Assembly (NCBI GenBank): GCA_036250195.1
Contig: JAVHZZ010000006.1
Coordinates: 183,593,350 to 183,657,349, forward strand
DNA: 64,000 bases
Source: Mixophyes australis
Taxonomy: Eukaryota > Chordata > Amphibia > Anura > Limnodynastidae
Reading direction: 5' to 3'
This document shows, piece after piece, positions 1 through 11,093 of the stretch. The notes under the pieces are model-generated. The model was not told where the DNA came from. It saw nothing but the letters and a program-made list of their open reading frames with translations, and ran no database searches. Positions within the stretch are counted from its first letter, which is position 1, and the number at the start of each line of letters is the position of its first letter. The translations under genes and the position numbers were made by a program.

Positions 1-585
1 TATTAGTCAGCCAGTGTAAATATTACACTCTTTTGAAACAAATATGACCTTCTTTCTGTAGTATAATGTGATCATTAATGTCTTATTTCGTAAAGGGAAA
101 AGCAAATAAAAGAAAAATGATCATCCTGACTAATTATTTTTAAGCAGTACACAATCAGAAATGTACACCAAGAGCCTGGATGTAAGTGTTGTACGGCGCC
201 AATCTCTACCAACTCCCATATACATAAATAAATGTATTCTACAATCGTTGAAATGATCACAGTTTTTCATGTTTGCAAGCTTACATTAGAAAAAACAATT
301 GATAAGGTGATGAAACAATGGGCAACCTGCAGCCAATTCTATCATCCTAGGTTCATCCTATATCATATATGCTTCTATTTTCAGAATCGGACCCAGTTAT
401 AATATCCAGGAACAGAGGTACATATTTTATTTTTACAGTTTTTCTATTTTTTCTGATAATATGCTGCAGCACAACACACATGAAGGGTCCTTATTCATTT
501 CCTATGACAGACACAGAACTTTGTGATCCTAGGTTTCAATGTTGCATAAGTGCATAAGATGCAAACACCACAATGAGGTTCTTAC
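1..585. other. Collagen intron, no feature seen
   Basis: AT-rich sequence beyond the last collagen exon found in the window. I see no exon, RNA gene or clear transposon end. It is most simply the next intron of the minus-strand collagen gene, which must continue beyond the left edge. Confidence 0.5.
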
Positions 586-684
586 CTTTGATCCTGGAGG
601 CCCAAGAACCTGTTCATATTGTACAGGAGGCACATGAGACACATCACCCTTTGTAGACAGTGAGAAGAAAGTGTCAAACATAGT
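586..684 (-). CDS. Collagen exon (non-helical interruption then Gly-X-Y)
   Basis: A 99-bp phase-0 exon on the minus strand. It reads TMFDTFFSLSTKGDVS, then HVPPVQYEQVLGPPGSK, and ends at the donor AAG|GTAAG. The first part is a non-collagenous interruption; the end (LGPPGSK) re-enters the Gly-X-Y repeat. The acceptor (TATAG) has a poor pyrimidine tract, so the 5' boundary is less certain than the donor. It follows the exon at 1000-1107 after a 315-bp intron and keeps the frame. Confidence 0.6.
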
Positions 685-999
685 CTATAGTTCCCATTTC
701 TCAGTGAACACAGAATTAAGAGTAATCATGCTCCAGCCTTCATTTTTTATGGCCATCCCAATTACCATAAAGAGAGTTGTATATACCAATTTGAGACTTA
801 TTGGGGTGGGGTTGAGCTGATCAAGTGCATGACCAGGGTGGATCAGTGTAACCAAAAGAGTTCTTATTTTCAATTAGGAATGGTTAAAGATTTGCTTATG
901 CAGTTAGAATATCTACAATGGCTAAGTGATATCCATTACTCTACCAGTATTATATGTATCTAATATATGTAATACGATATCCACAGAACACATACTCAC

Positions 1000-1107
1000 T
1001 TTACAACATGTGACTCCAGCATGCCCTGGTGGGCCTTGATCCCCCTTTTCACCAGGTAGTCCTCTAACTCCTGGGAGTCCAAGTTCCCCAGTGTCTTCTT
1101 TATCTCC
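1000..1107 (-). CDS. Collagen triple-helix exon, 108 bp
   Basis: A minus-strand exon of exactly 108 bp (two classical 54-bp collagen units), phase 0. It follows an AACAG acceptor and ends TGTAAA|GTGAGT. It reads GDKEDTGELGLPGVRGLP, then GEKGDQGPPGHAGVTCCK. Glycine recurs every third residue up to a terminal Cys-Cys-Lys. Paired cysteines at the edge of a helical domain often make interchain disulphides in non-fibrillar collagens. One possible GXY imperfection is the acidic KED at residues 3-5. Confidence 0.88.
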
Positions 1108-1433
1108 CTGTTGGTTAAAAACAAACCTAAATTAATTCAATATTCAATATATTAAATTGTAAATTCCACTTATGTGTATATGACAAGTCGGACGTATCTT
1201 AAGATGAGTCCAGCTAAAAAACACTAGTATTTTTCCACCAGACGTACATCAGACATACAAGTGTGTATAATGAAGCCCCACTATACTGTAGAGATGTGGT
1301 AAATGTTACCCTATTTGTACACAATATAATAATGTAATGAAGTGTAGTTTACACAAGAAACTATAGTGCCTTGTCAGTTAATAATAAAAAGTACAGTTTT
1401 TAAAATAAAGAAATTGTAATTAAATACAAATAC

Positions 1434-1451
1434 CTTCACACCTGTTTTCCC
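1434..1451 (-). CDS. Candidate 18-bp collagen micro-exon (GKTGVK)
   Basis: Eighteen bases flanked by an acceptor (TATAAAG) and a donor (AAG|GTATTT) on the minus strand, encoding Gly-Lys-Thr-Gly-Val-Lys. It keeps phase 0 and the Gly-X-Y register between the exon ending GQPGTK at 17941 and the exon starting GDKEDTG at 1107. Very short exons occur in collagen genes, but a match this short could be chance. Confidence 0.5.
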
Positions 1452-2654
1452 CTTTATAAAAAAAAATATTCCAGCAGCAGTCCCAATAGAAATGTCAATT
1501 AAATAATGCAAATAGATGGCTGTGACTTAATAAAATATAGCTGTAACCCTAATGATTTAAGTACTATCAGCTGGAGGAGTCAATATGCAAGCATTCAGTA
1601 GTGACTAGATAGTCATCATCATCACTGTTTATCTTTGCACCATCCCTCCAGTACCTGCAAGAGATATGCTTCCAGGAAGACATATCTGGGAATGCGTCCA
1701 CAACTAATTATGTTGCAATTATGTGAACATGCCCTTATGTTCTTTGGAACCCAAGGCGAAGTTGGCAAAGTACACTCTCCTCCATTTCTGCAGGAACACA
1801 GAAAGAAATAAAAAAAGAAAAGAAAAGAAGGATAGAGAAAAGGAAAATAAGGATAGAAGAAAAATAAAATAAAAATATAAATAAATAAATGAATAAATTA
1901 GAAAAGATAAAAATAGAAAGTTAGAGAAATGCAGAAAGAAGAAGAGACAGAGGTGGAGGAGAACGAGAAACCCTTTTCCCACTACGTCTTCTGTCTGGTC
2001 AGCTACATTGACAACTATTGAATGCTCATAGTTTACTTTCAAACATCTCCTGGCTATTAGCTATTGGCTGCAGGGTGAGTGTCTCCAGAACCATGAGGGT
2101 CTATAAAACGCATAATATCCCTATTTTATTGGGATTTTTCTGAAAATATTATGTTTGAAGGTCCCTTTAAAAGGAGAAAAAGGGGGGCATGGCTTGGATG
2201 CCAGACAGCACAGATGCACATATTTGGACTCTACAAGGATTTCCTTTTAATCTACATTAGTCAAAAATCCCCTTTCCCCAAAATGCACCCAGGACCTTGT
2301 CAGTGTCCTATAACCAGGAGAACCACAGGTTCTCATTTGGAGGCCAAAACCAGCACCCTAGGCTATGGCTGAGATCCGGGCATACCCTACTAAGCCCTTC
2401 CACCTATTTAAAGTGTATAAGGCCAATCAGAATGCTCCCTAGAAGTGAGCCCCCCAGCAACCTAATAGAGCAATTGCGATCATGAGATCATATAAAGCAG
2501 AAGCATCGTTGCTGCTATCTAGCAAACAGCAGGGACGGAAGGGTCAGAGTGAGCTGTGCCCGCAAGGGAAATAGTGTCCTGGGTGCTTAGCAATCATCAA
2601 GGATGGAGCTGCAGAGTGAGCTGTCATGAATAGCGTGGCGGCTCATTACAGCTA
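1452..2654. other. Large collagen intron, left part; purine-rich tract
   Basis: Intronic sequence without a gene. About 1799-1960 is a low-complexity A/G tract (AAAGAAAAGAAAAGAAGG-type). It opens a long meaningless frame on the other strand, which I do not call as a gene. Confidence 0.5.
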
Positions 2655-3852
2655 CACTATATGGACAAAAGTATTTGGCCACACCTGTTAATTATTGAAT
2701 TGAGGTATTTCAATAAGACCCCTTGCCAGAGTTGTATAAAATCAAGCACCTAGCCATGCAGTCTCCATTTGCAAACATTTGTGATACTAAATGGGTCAGT
2801 AACTTCAAACATGGTACTGTGATAGGATGCCACCTTTTGCAATAGGATGGTTTGTGAAATATCACCGCTGCTGGATATTCCACGGTCCACTGTAAGTGAT
2901 ATTATTAGAAAGTGGAAGTGTTTAGGAACAACAGCAACTGAGCCACGAAGCGGAAGACCGTGTTAAATCACAGAGCGGGGTCAATAACTGCTAAGACGCA
3001 TGATGTGTAAAAGTCGCCAATGCTCTGCTGATTCTATAGCCGAAGTTTTCCGAACTTCCACTGGCATTAATGTAAGCACAAAAACTGTGCAGCGAAAGCT
3101 TAATGGAATGGGTTTTCATGGCCAAGCAGCTTCATGCAAGCCTCACATCACCATGACCAATGCCATGTGTCGGATGGAGTGGTGTAACACTGAACAGTGG
3201 AAACGTGTTCTGTGGAATGACGATTCATGCTTCTCTGCTTGGCAATCAGATGGGCGAGTCTGGGTTTGGCGGATGCCGGGAGAACTTTACCTGCTTGAAG
3301 GCATTATACCAACTGTGAAGTTTAGTCGAGGAGGGATAATGGTATGGGGCTGTTTTTCAGGGTTTAGGCTAGGCCCCTTATCTCCAAGGGCAATCTAAGT
3401 CATTTTGGACAATGCTATGCTTCCAACTTTGTGGCAACAATTTGGGGAAGGCCTTTTTCTATTCCAACATGACTGTGCCCCAGTGCACAAAGCAAGGACT
3501 ACAAAGACATGGTTTGATGAGTTCCATATGGAAGTACTTGACTGGCCCGCACAGAGCCCTGACTTTAACCTCATCAAACACCTTTCAGATGAACTGGAAC
3601 GGAGATTGCGAGACAGGCTTTCTCATCCAATATGAGTGCCTGACTTCATAAATGCTCTACAGAATGAATGGGCACAAATTACCACAGAAATCCTTCAGCA
3701 TCTTGTGGAAAGCCTTCCAATAAGAGTGGAAGCTGTTATTGCTTCAAAAGGGGGATCAAGTCCATATTAAAGTATGTGTATTTGAATACAATGTCATTAC
3801 AGTCCCTGTTGGTGTAATGGTCAAGCGTCTGAATACTTTTTCCCATATAGTA
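2655..3852 (+). mobile_element. Tc1-like DNA transposon, decayed
   Basis: The left end is CACTATATGGACAAAAG and the right end an imperfect inverted copy (CCATATAGTA), both flanked by TA, the target duplication of Tc1/mariner elements. At about 1.2 kb it is shorter than a full Tc1 (about 1.6 kb). The interior holds a frame-broken DD34E transposase on the plus strand. It lies in the 16.5-kb collagen intron. Confidence 0.9.
3000..3775 (+). pseudogene. Tc1 transposase pseudogene, catalytic Glu replaced by Lys
   Basis: Plus-strand pieces read [44 protein letters not shown] and QSPDFNLIKHLSDEL, a Tc1 DDE transposase. The first Asp (WNDDS, usually WSDES) and second Asp (QHDCAP, usually QQDNAP) can be placed. 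The third acidic residue in the usual PIEHLWDEL motif is Lys here (LIKHL). A frameshift or small deletion lies near 3390-3405 and a stop near 3635. The tail continues in another frame (LQNEWAQITTEILQHL). Non-functional. Confidence 0.9.
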
Positions 3853-4079
3853 TATAGGATAAGACTGCTTAACACACCAATTAGTACCATGCTGATCTCA
3901 TCATCATCTTTGTAGTGGAAAGAGAGGAATTACAGTTATAAGGATTAACCTGTAACATAACTGTGGTGAAAAAAGAATAATCATAAGGGACAGCATTGTA
4001 AATACTGTGTATCAAATAAATCTATGTATAATTTGTGTTACTCTGTAACCTAGAGTGGAATTCAGATAACTTTAAAGCA

Positions 4080-4670
4080 AAGCCCTGCTCTAACGGTTAA
4101 TGACCTAACTCAATGTGTAAAATGTGAGGCCAGAAATACTGGCCTGTGTTTATTCTGTGGCCCTGCAGACCCAAGAACTTGTTGAAGCTGTATATATAAT
4201 AATAATATTATAATTTATTGTGTACAGCCCAATTTGCAATATATTACCTATATTAGTGATATTATATATATTGTTTATTTGGGAATTTCTAAAAGATACT
4301 ATTTAAAGGCTATGGACTATTTGAACTTTAAAATGGCTGAAGAATGTAGATTTGTGTAATGATTCATTGCACACTGCTTTGTAAACTGCTCATGTGACCT
4401 TTGTGACGACATCTTTTGTAAACACACCTACCATTGTCAAAATGTTATAAATTAGCCTGTAGTCCATTCATGACTCTTTCTGTCTGCCAGGACCATGAAG
4501 GAACAGGTCATATATGAACTGAGCTATCTCTATTGTAACTCTCTACCTTACAATCTAATAATAAGTAAATCTTTTTTTATTGCAAAATCTATACTTGAAT
4601 GGACAATATTGATTTATTTTGAGAAAGGAATTCAGCGGACTACAAGATAACATTGACACATTTAGGGGGA
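4080..4670 (+). mobile_element. Possible LTR fragment
   Basis: The stretch contains a TATAAAT-like box near 4446, then GTCTGCCAGGACC, then a T-rich region with AAGTAAATC and a terminal GGAATTCAGCGGACTAC. This promoter plus poly(A) layout resembles a retroviral-type LTR. I cannot place both ends or a TSD and see no coding remnant beside it. It could be another interspersed repeat. Confidence 0.3.
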
Positions 4671-4799
4671 ACTGAACAATTTCAAAGTCCTCATGGGGTG
4701 AGCTATGCCCTGGTACTTGAGCGTTTTTTGGCACCTAGAGAGACATCAGGGAACTGTCCTAGCAGGGGGGTCTTACACAATGAGACATGGGCTCTGTGA

Positions 4800-6180
4800 C
4801 CACATGATAGCTTGCTACAATTTGTATAGGCAAATATAATTCAATTTCCAAAATACCACTTACAATCAATATAATTAGTGATCAACCACATGGGATGATA
4901 AAGGGTAACCCATACATCAAATAAAGCTGTTTGTCACACAAGGAATGAGAGGAAATAAGTATCAGCTCAACAAATCTACTTGATTTATTTCTGTTTGGTA
5001 TCTGTGGATTAGTAAATTTGTATTGGATTTATTATTGATAAACTTGGGTCTATGTGACACTCCTCAGAAAAGATATGTTACATTTTAGCATTGGGGATTA
5101 AAGGGGTATGTAAATTGTGGTTGTAAAACTGTGTCACATGCCTCCCCTGGAGACCAACACCTTTAGGAGGGTAAAGGAGAAAAAGTGTCTTTAAAAGATA
5201 AAACCATACACAAGATATTTTGGGACTTTTACAAAATCAATTAAGATTGATAAACTATCCATCTTCCAAGCCAATTTCCCTTGGTACAGATTATACAACT
5301 TGTATGTAAGTTTATACTTTGAAACTTTCTCCTTTTAAATTTATATGTTTTGCTGTATGGTATGTCATCTTATATATATTGTTTTTATAATCTGCAAGCA
5401 TTTTTTTTGTATTTTAAATCTAAAATGTTCTTTCCAAATTGTTCTAAACAAATTCCATGCTTGTTTAGAAGAGGTTGATTACTTGGCTGCGTTAACCCTT
5501 GAAATACCAGTGTGGGAAGTGTTTACTCTTTTAGCTCTAAGAGTATACAGTGCGCGCAATTGGGTTATTAAGTCATAGGCTTTCTACGGAACTTATACGT
5601 GGATGGTGGCAGTTGAGAGGTGTGGAAGTGGGTGCCTGTGATATGTAACCTTAGATATATAACCTTAGGGAAAGGTGAGTGCAAAATTGAATTGCTGGTA
5701 TCCTGTGTGTCCAGGGCCGGATTAAATGAATGGAGGCCCCTGGGCTAAGGGTGCCTCCATTCACCCGTGAGGGCCCCAATGTGAGCCACCTGCCGCCCCC
5801 CCGTACCCCGAGAGGGCCCCCCCCAAGCGCTTACCTGTCACTGTAGTCCTCCGTCCCCGGCACGCTGTAAGCTCCTTACTGAGGAGATCTCGCGAGAGTT
5901 CACTCGCGAGATCTCCTCAGTAAGCAGATTACTGAGCGCCGGGGACGGAGGACTACAGTGACAGTGCTCAGCAGCATTGATCGGGCTGGGGGCGCCCCCG
6001 CCCCCGGACCGATCAATAATGCTGCTGAGGAGTTTGAAGGGCCCCCTGGATGCCCGAGGCCCCTGGGCTATAGCCCAGTTAGACCTCGGGTTAATCCGGC
6101 CCTGTGTGTGTCCCCCTACATTAAACTTCCAAGTGTGGTTTGTGACAGGTAAAGGTGGTCAGGAGCAGTTTCCTGACAAT
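4800..6180 (+). repeat. Interspersed repeat, diverged relative of the solo LTR at 50746
   Basis: Blocks match 32640-33330 and the reverse complement of 57540-58100. Examples are TTAGTGATCAACCACAT (about 4877), a conserved GCCAATTTCCC...GGCACAGATTATA-type block (5271-5300) and GTTAACCCTT (5490). It is clearly related to the element ended by TGTCA...TGACA at 50746-58594 but more diverged. Its ends are not resolved. A hAT element sits in it at 5712-6104. Confidence 0.6.
5712..6104. mobile_element. Non-autonomous hAT element (CAGGGCCGGATTAA), TSD TGTGTGTC
   Basis: Termini CAGGGCCGGATTAA and TTAATCCGGCCCTG are perfect inverted repeats. Flanks 5704-5711 and 6105-6112 are both TGTGTGTC, an 8-bp duplication as made by hAT transposases. 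The 393-bp interior is GC-rich with a long hairpin: CTGAGGAGATCTCGCGAG and its complement around 5878-5923, and TCCGTCCCCGGC pairing with its complement near 5940. It has no coding capacity. Confidence 0.93.
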
Positions 6181-6387
6181 ATAGAGGTGATATATTGTTT
6201 GACTGTTTGCTTTTTGATAAGTTATCAGATCAGGGACCTGGCAGAGGCTGGTGTCCATGACAATCTTGAATTTGCTTTGCTGAATACAGTAATTTTTACT
6301 CTTCTTTGATTAGATTTACATTTGTAATAGCATCTGAGGTGGTGTGCCCACTCCGTCTACTGGCAACTATTAAGAAAACACATTGGG

Positions 6388-6558
6388 GTATATTTACTAA
6401 ACTGTGGGTTTAAAAAAGTGGAGATGTTGCCTATAGCAACCAATGAGATTCTAGCTGTCATTTTGTAGAGTGTTCTAAATAAATGACAACTAGAATATGA
6501 TTGGTTGCTACAGCAACATCTCTACTTTTTTTAACCCACAGTTTAGCAAATATACTCC
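6388..6558. mobile_element. Fold-back MITE (GGGGTATATTTACTAAACTG)
   Basis: The first half (GTGGAGATGTTGCCTATAGC, then AACCAATGAGATTCTAGC) is the inverted complement of the second half, so nearly the whole 170 bp folds into one hairpin. Related copies are at 23485, 25101 and 62343. No coding. Probably mobilised by a Harbinger-type transposase, judged from the copy at 23485. Confidence 0.75.
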
Positions 6559-6679
6559 ATAGTCTTGCTGGACTATAATTAGATAAGAAGTAAAAACTCT
6601 TGGGGAATCCTGATTCAAATACTCCTAAACACTAGTAACAAATATAATGATTGACTTGATAGCTCTGACATTTACATAT

Positions 6680-9150
6680 ATCTGAAGTGTGCAACACCAA
6701 TACCTGATCTTACATTAACTACTCCCTTGGCCACCAGGATGCTACTGGTCCTGAATCTTCAGAGATAAAGAGCATCAACCATAAAAACATAGATGATAGC
6801 CATTATCAGGGCACTTACAGCAGAGTTTAAGCAGGAGCTATCAGGAATGGTCTCTAGAACTGACACTCTAGAACAGTAGGCGAACTATGCAATTTCTAAG
6901 CATTTTCAGGATCTGAGCTAATCGACATCTGGATGGAAATGGATTTATTAAGAAGAACAAATGGAACATATGGAAATCAGATCTAGGTGTAATAATGTAG
7001 GCATTGCAGAATGTCCCAAAAACTGTAGATAATGATGTGCTTCCAAAATACCTTGAGGCCAGTTTCTCAAGGATCTCCCAGATGCCACGCTGAAAGAGCT
7101 ACAGTTAGATAGGGCTCATAGAGCTCTACATTCAAGGCACCCTCCAATCTACTTCCTAGAGAAGTGATTGTCCTTTTCCACTACTTTCATCTTAAAGAAA
7201 AATTCTTAGCTGCAACGAGGAACTCTTCTGCTATATCATATACTGTTAACCTCCTAGCTCCTTTAACACAAAAGAAGACTCAAAATCTAGCTGTCACTGA
7301 GTTAGGGTCAGAGGAACGCCCGTACAGCCGGCTCACGTGATATTACCTCCCGAGAGGAGCGGAGTCTAACGGTGAGGGAGGTGTTCGCCAGGGACTCCCG
7401 ATGGGAGTTTGGAGTTAGCTGCTCCCAGACAGCAGGCCGTGGCTTTCTTAGGGGGTAATGAGCGAGGCTGCATTGAGAACCAAGATAATAACTGAAGATG
7501 CCACGGATGAGAAGTAGCTCAATGACTGAGAGACTAAGAGGCAGTTTTCCAGGGCAACGGTATAGCCATTGCACTGAGAATAAGGAACAGCAGGCAAGTA
7601 TGCAGGTTATACTGCAGACTAGTAGCAATGGTCTGCGGGTAGATGTGCTGGAACTCAGAGAACAGGTAGCAATAATCTGCAGAGCGTTACCACAGGTTAG
7701 TGGAGTAGACACAGAGGCTGTGATGATCTGCGGATAGATGTTTTGGAGACTCAGAGAACAGGTATCAATAATCTGCAGCGTATTACCACAGGTTAGTGGA
7801 GTAGACACAGAGGCTGTGATGGTCTGCGGGTAGATGTGCTGGAGACTCAGAGAACAGGTACCAATAATCTGCAGAGTGTTACCACAGGATATTGGAGTAG
7901 ACACAGAGGCTGTGATGATCTGAGGATAGATGTGATGGAGACTAGTGCCACACTATTCTGCACTAACTCCTGCCTATCTGACTCTGAGTTCTGCAATACA
8001 TCTCACCAGCATTACCTGTTGTGCCTATGGACTTGTGATGCCTATATTAACATTGACTGCATCTTGATATTACCTGTGTGACCAGTGTTCAAACTAAAGA
8101 CACTCTGTTTGCAGTAAGTACCAATGCTTTTTCTTGCATTCATACTGGGTGCCTTAACATCAGGGGCTATTTATTATCCTCAATGGTACAATAAATAAAC
8201 AAATCTCTAATCATAGCCACACTCTATGCACTTAATGTGGGTCAGGTTGCCTTCTTTGTAGATTTATTTGCTAAGCTCACACAAGACACTGTAGGATGTG
8301 TTACACTGGGGTCTTTCATGCCATTTCAGAGCCCTTCAGTGTCAATCGGTGTACAAATGAAAGAAAATGCCTATTAACTCTTCTATAGGTTGTACCTGGT
8401 TCCCTCCTTGCTACTTGCAATCTACCCCAGTTCTTCTTAGAATTGCTGTAGAGAATGTGGATTGGAAAAGGCACCTTGTCTCACACTTGGCGAAACTGTC
8501 TCAAGATTTTGACACTTTGACACAAACTCATTCAAGTGATGACAGACATTGTGTCCCCAATGTACCCCTCTTATTCATTGTTACACTGCACCTCTATGGA
8601 GACACCCAAACGCACAAGTCCTTAATTGGGCATCCACCTAACTCTCATAGTTGTAATAGGGACTGTCAGGTATATCGTTTTTAATTAATTTCAAGTATCT
8701 TTTACGATTGCCCTAACAAATTCCATAACATATCTTCGCACTTGCTCACTTACTATGAACACTCCTCATAATTTATATTGAATATCTACCTTTATCTAAG
8801 TTGCATACATTTGATCTTGACTCTGGTTAAGCCATTTGCAATTCCTAGTTTCCCACTATTGACATTCCCATTTACCTTCCCTCCTCACACTCCCGATTGA
8901 GATTCCTTACTCAACTTTTGTCAACCTTTGTGTTTTTGCATTTTTCTTAGATAAATGCAGAACCTGATCTTGTATATGATGGTCTATATGCTGTACTTTA
9001 TTTTGAATGTAGAAAATGTGTTATTTTTTGGATATTTTTGTTATTCATTTCGGAATCCCCCTCCACTACCCATTTTGTTTCTGTATCCCACCTTTCCCCC
9101 ATAATGTTTGCATTTTTTAAAACCTGCAATAAAATGTATTTAAAAAAATC
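6680..9150 (+). mobile_element. L1/Tx1-type LINE fragment, ORF1 and 3' end
   Basis: Near 7106-7200 the plus strand reads QLDRAHRAL...HPPIYFLEK...FSTTFILKK, matching the conserved part of L1 ORF1 RNA-binding proteins (RAHR, PR.VIV.FHYFK). The far end (9125-9150) has AATAAAATGTATTT followed by an A run, as at a LINE 3' end. The middle is replaced or interrupted at about 7300-8100 by unrelated sequence with tandem repeats. No intact frame. Confidence 0.65.
7622..7945. repeat. Tandem repeat, about 96-bp unit, 3.3 copies
   Basis: GAGAACAGGTA recurs at about 7660, 7755 and 7851, with the following text (ATAATCTGCAGAG, GTTACCACAGG, TGGAGTAGACACAGAGGCTG) conserved. The spacing is 95-96 bp. It opens long frames on both strands that I treat as artefacts. 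Confidence 0.85.
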
Positions 9151-9361
9151 CATAATATGTAGAAGGGAAAAATGTATCTGATCTGTAAATAGAGTTTAGT
9201 TTTACTTAGTTTAACTAAACCTCTAAAAGAAAAGAAAGTATAAAGCTATACTGCTGCACATAGCAAATCTTATATTGTATTTTCCATATTAGAGATTTGT
9301 ATGCACCACACAATGGACTCCTTTCAGCACACTATATTGCCTGATGGTAAACATTACCCTA

Positions 9362-9412
9362 TTATATTATTATTATATTTTATTTATAAAATTTAAAAGG
9401 CGCCACAAATGG
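9362..9412 (-). mobile_element. L2-type LINE 3' tail fragment
   Basis: (ATT)n followed by TTTATTTATAAAATTTAAAAGGCGCCACAAATGG, the typical start of an L2/CR1-like 3' UTR in reverse orientation. Only the tail survives, cut by the transposon starting at 9415. Confidence 0.5.
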
Positions 9413-10050
9413 TCAGGGTCATTCCACATCAAATCAACACAATTTTAGAAAAAATTCTACCTTACATTCTCTCATTTCAATTACATTTGGTATAATAAAT
9501 GCTGTCATAGGTGTAAAGAAAAACCACAAATCTTAGGTTGATGTGTGCACTAGTTTTGAAGTTATATGCCTTTAAAGCTGCACTTTGTTAACGAAAAATT
9601 AGCTTTTAACATTTTTGAAATTGCATTTGTAGATCACCTGATTAAACTAGAGAGTTGGGCAAGGTCACATTTTGAACCTCTTTTTATATGCTTTTATATG
9701 ATATATAACACAGCAGTATGTTTCAATAAAAATCAAAAATGTAAACATTTTTTTGGGGGATCATGATGGGATCATCTGCTACAAGAGCTTTTACTTTGGA
9801 CTAAAATAATGAAAATGAGAACTATCTAGGCCAGTTCATTACTTTTAATTTATCTCCTTAAATAATCCCTTTGATGTATATTATGTACAATGACACAATA
9901 TGTTAATACTGAAATATTTAAAACATTTCTGATAATTTTATGTTTTTCACATATTTTAAGAAAGCTTACTACATATTACTACCATTTTGGTGCTGCTGCT
10001 CTGGATGGATCGAGCTACTTGGCTGAAGGCTTTGTTTTAGTATTTCCATT

Positions 10051-10505
10051 TCAGAAAGGGTGTACATTCACATTCACCTTACACTGAACACCTACCATAG
10101 TAATCCATAAAACATCCGGCTTCCTTGGGTATGAAAAAGATGGTGATGGACCAGCTGGATGGAGGAATGTCACTTTCTCTTTATCAATGTTTTCATCTTT
10201 CTCCAGAATAAATGCGAGCCACCATTTCTTGTCATAAACAGTAATTACATACCCTCTGATGTCAGCAAGTGGGAGCTGATTCTACATTATCTTGAGAAAC
10301 TGAACAATGAACCTATTGCTCTTTTCGAAGTGTCCCAAGTTGTTTTCTGCAGCTGGCACAAACTTTTGCAACTTTTGGCATTTCAGAAAATAATTTACAC
10401 ATCCATTCTGAAACAGTTCTCAATCCCTCCTTATTAGAAGTATGATTAGCCATTTTAATTGGGTTGAAACAATGCAACATAAGGTACCTGTCACTTTCCT
10501 TCATC
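10051..10505 (-). pseudogene. Transposon protein remnant: Cys-rich N-terminus and a KKWW domain
   Basis: Two minus-strand pieces in different frames. The upstream one (10325-10504) reads LHCFNPIKMANHTSNKEGLR and ends KVCASCRKQL, a CxxC-type zinc-binding pattern (C...CxxC) seen at the start of some transposase-like proteins. The downstream one (10051-10265) reads GYVITVYDKKWWLAFILEKD, then KVTFLHPAGPSPSFSYPRKP and DVLWI, and stops at 10051. This is a WW-containing module I recall from repeat proteins in fish and invertebrates. Premature stops separate them. Transposase identity is inferred from position between inverted repeats. Confidence 0.55.
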
Positions 10506-10815
10506 TTAATTCACCTTTACTTCTCTAAACCAATTTAAACACCAACCACAGCAAACATGGCTCTAAACCAATTTAAACACCAAACCAGGCTCGGACTGGG
10601 CTGCCAGGGAGTCGAGGAAATAATTCCCATGAGACTCTATTGTGGGGTGAGAGGAGCATGTGCTGATTGGAGGAGCCCATCACATGCTCCTCTGACCCAT
10701 GGAAATCAGCAGCAGCACCATGGGCTGTGCCTTCGCTTCTCTGCCTGGCTAGGTGACTGAGGCTTCTTCTTGTAAGTACAGTGTTGCTCCCAGTCTGCTG
10801 TGTACTCCCGCCCAG

Positions 10816-11093
10816 CAGGGCCGGATTTACCACTAGGCAACCTAGGCAATTGCCTAGGGTCCAGCGGTCCCCAGAGGGCCCTCCCAGGGCCGGCAGTGAA
10901 ACCACCCTTTAATTATGGACTGCTACTTATGGGCCAGTGCTATATGCTTGCCTTCCCCGGGCTAAAGTTTGCCAGCCAGCCCCTGAATAGGGGTATATGT
11001 TATGCTTTAAAACTATAGTGCTGGATTTTTTCAGGGAGGGGGCCCCAAACCAGTATCTTGCCTAGGGCCCCATGAGGTCTAAATCCGGCTCTG
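10816..11093. mobile_element. Non-autonomous hAT element, TSD CCGCCCAG
   Basis: It starts CAGGGCCGGATTTACC and ends AAATCCGGCTCTG, flanked on both sides by CCGCCCAG (10808-10815; 11094-11101). 278 bp, no coding. It shares its first nine bases with the element at 5712. It is inserted inside the long-TIR transposon 9415-11970, so it is younger. Confidence 0.93.

Noticed and set aside
1719..2042. Minus-strand 107-codon hydrophobic frame
   Set aside because: It reads through an A/G-rich low-complexity tract, giving FFLFLSF runs by composition alone.
7308..7904. Minus-strand 198-codon frame with TPLTCGNTLQII repeats
   Set aside because: It translates a 96-bp tandem repeat of multiple-of-three length in an intron; no homology recognised and the other strand is also partly open.
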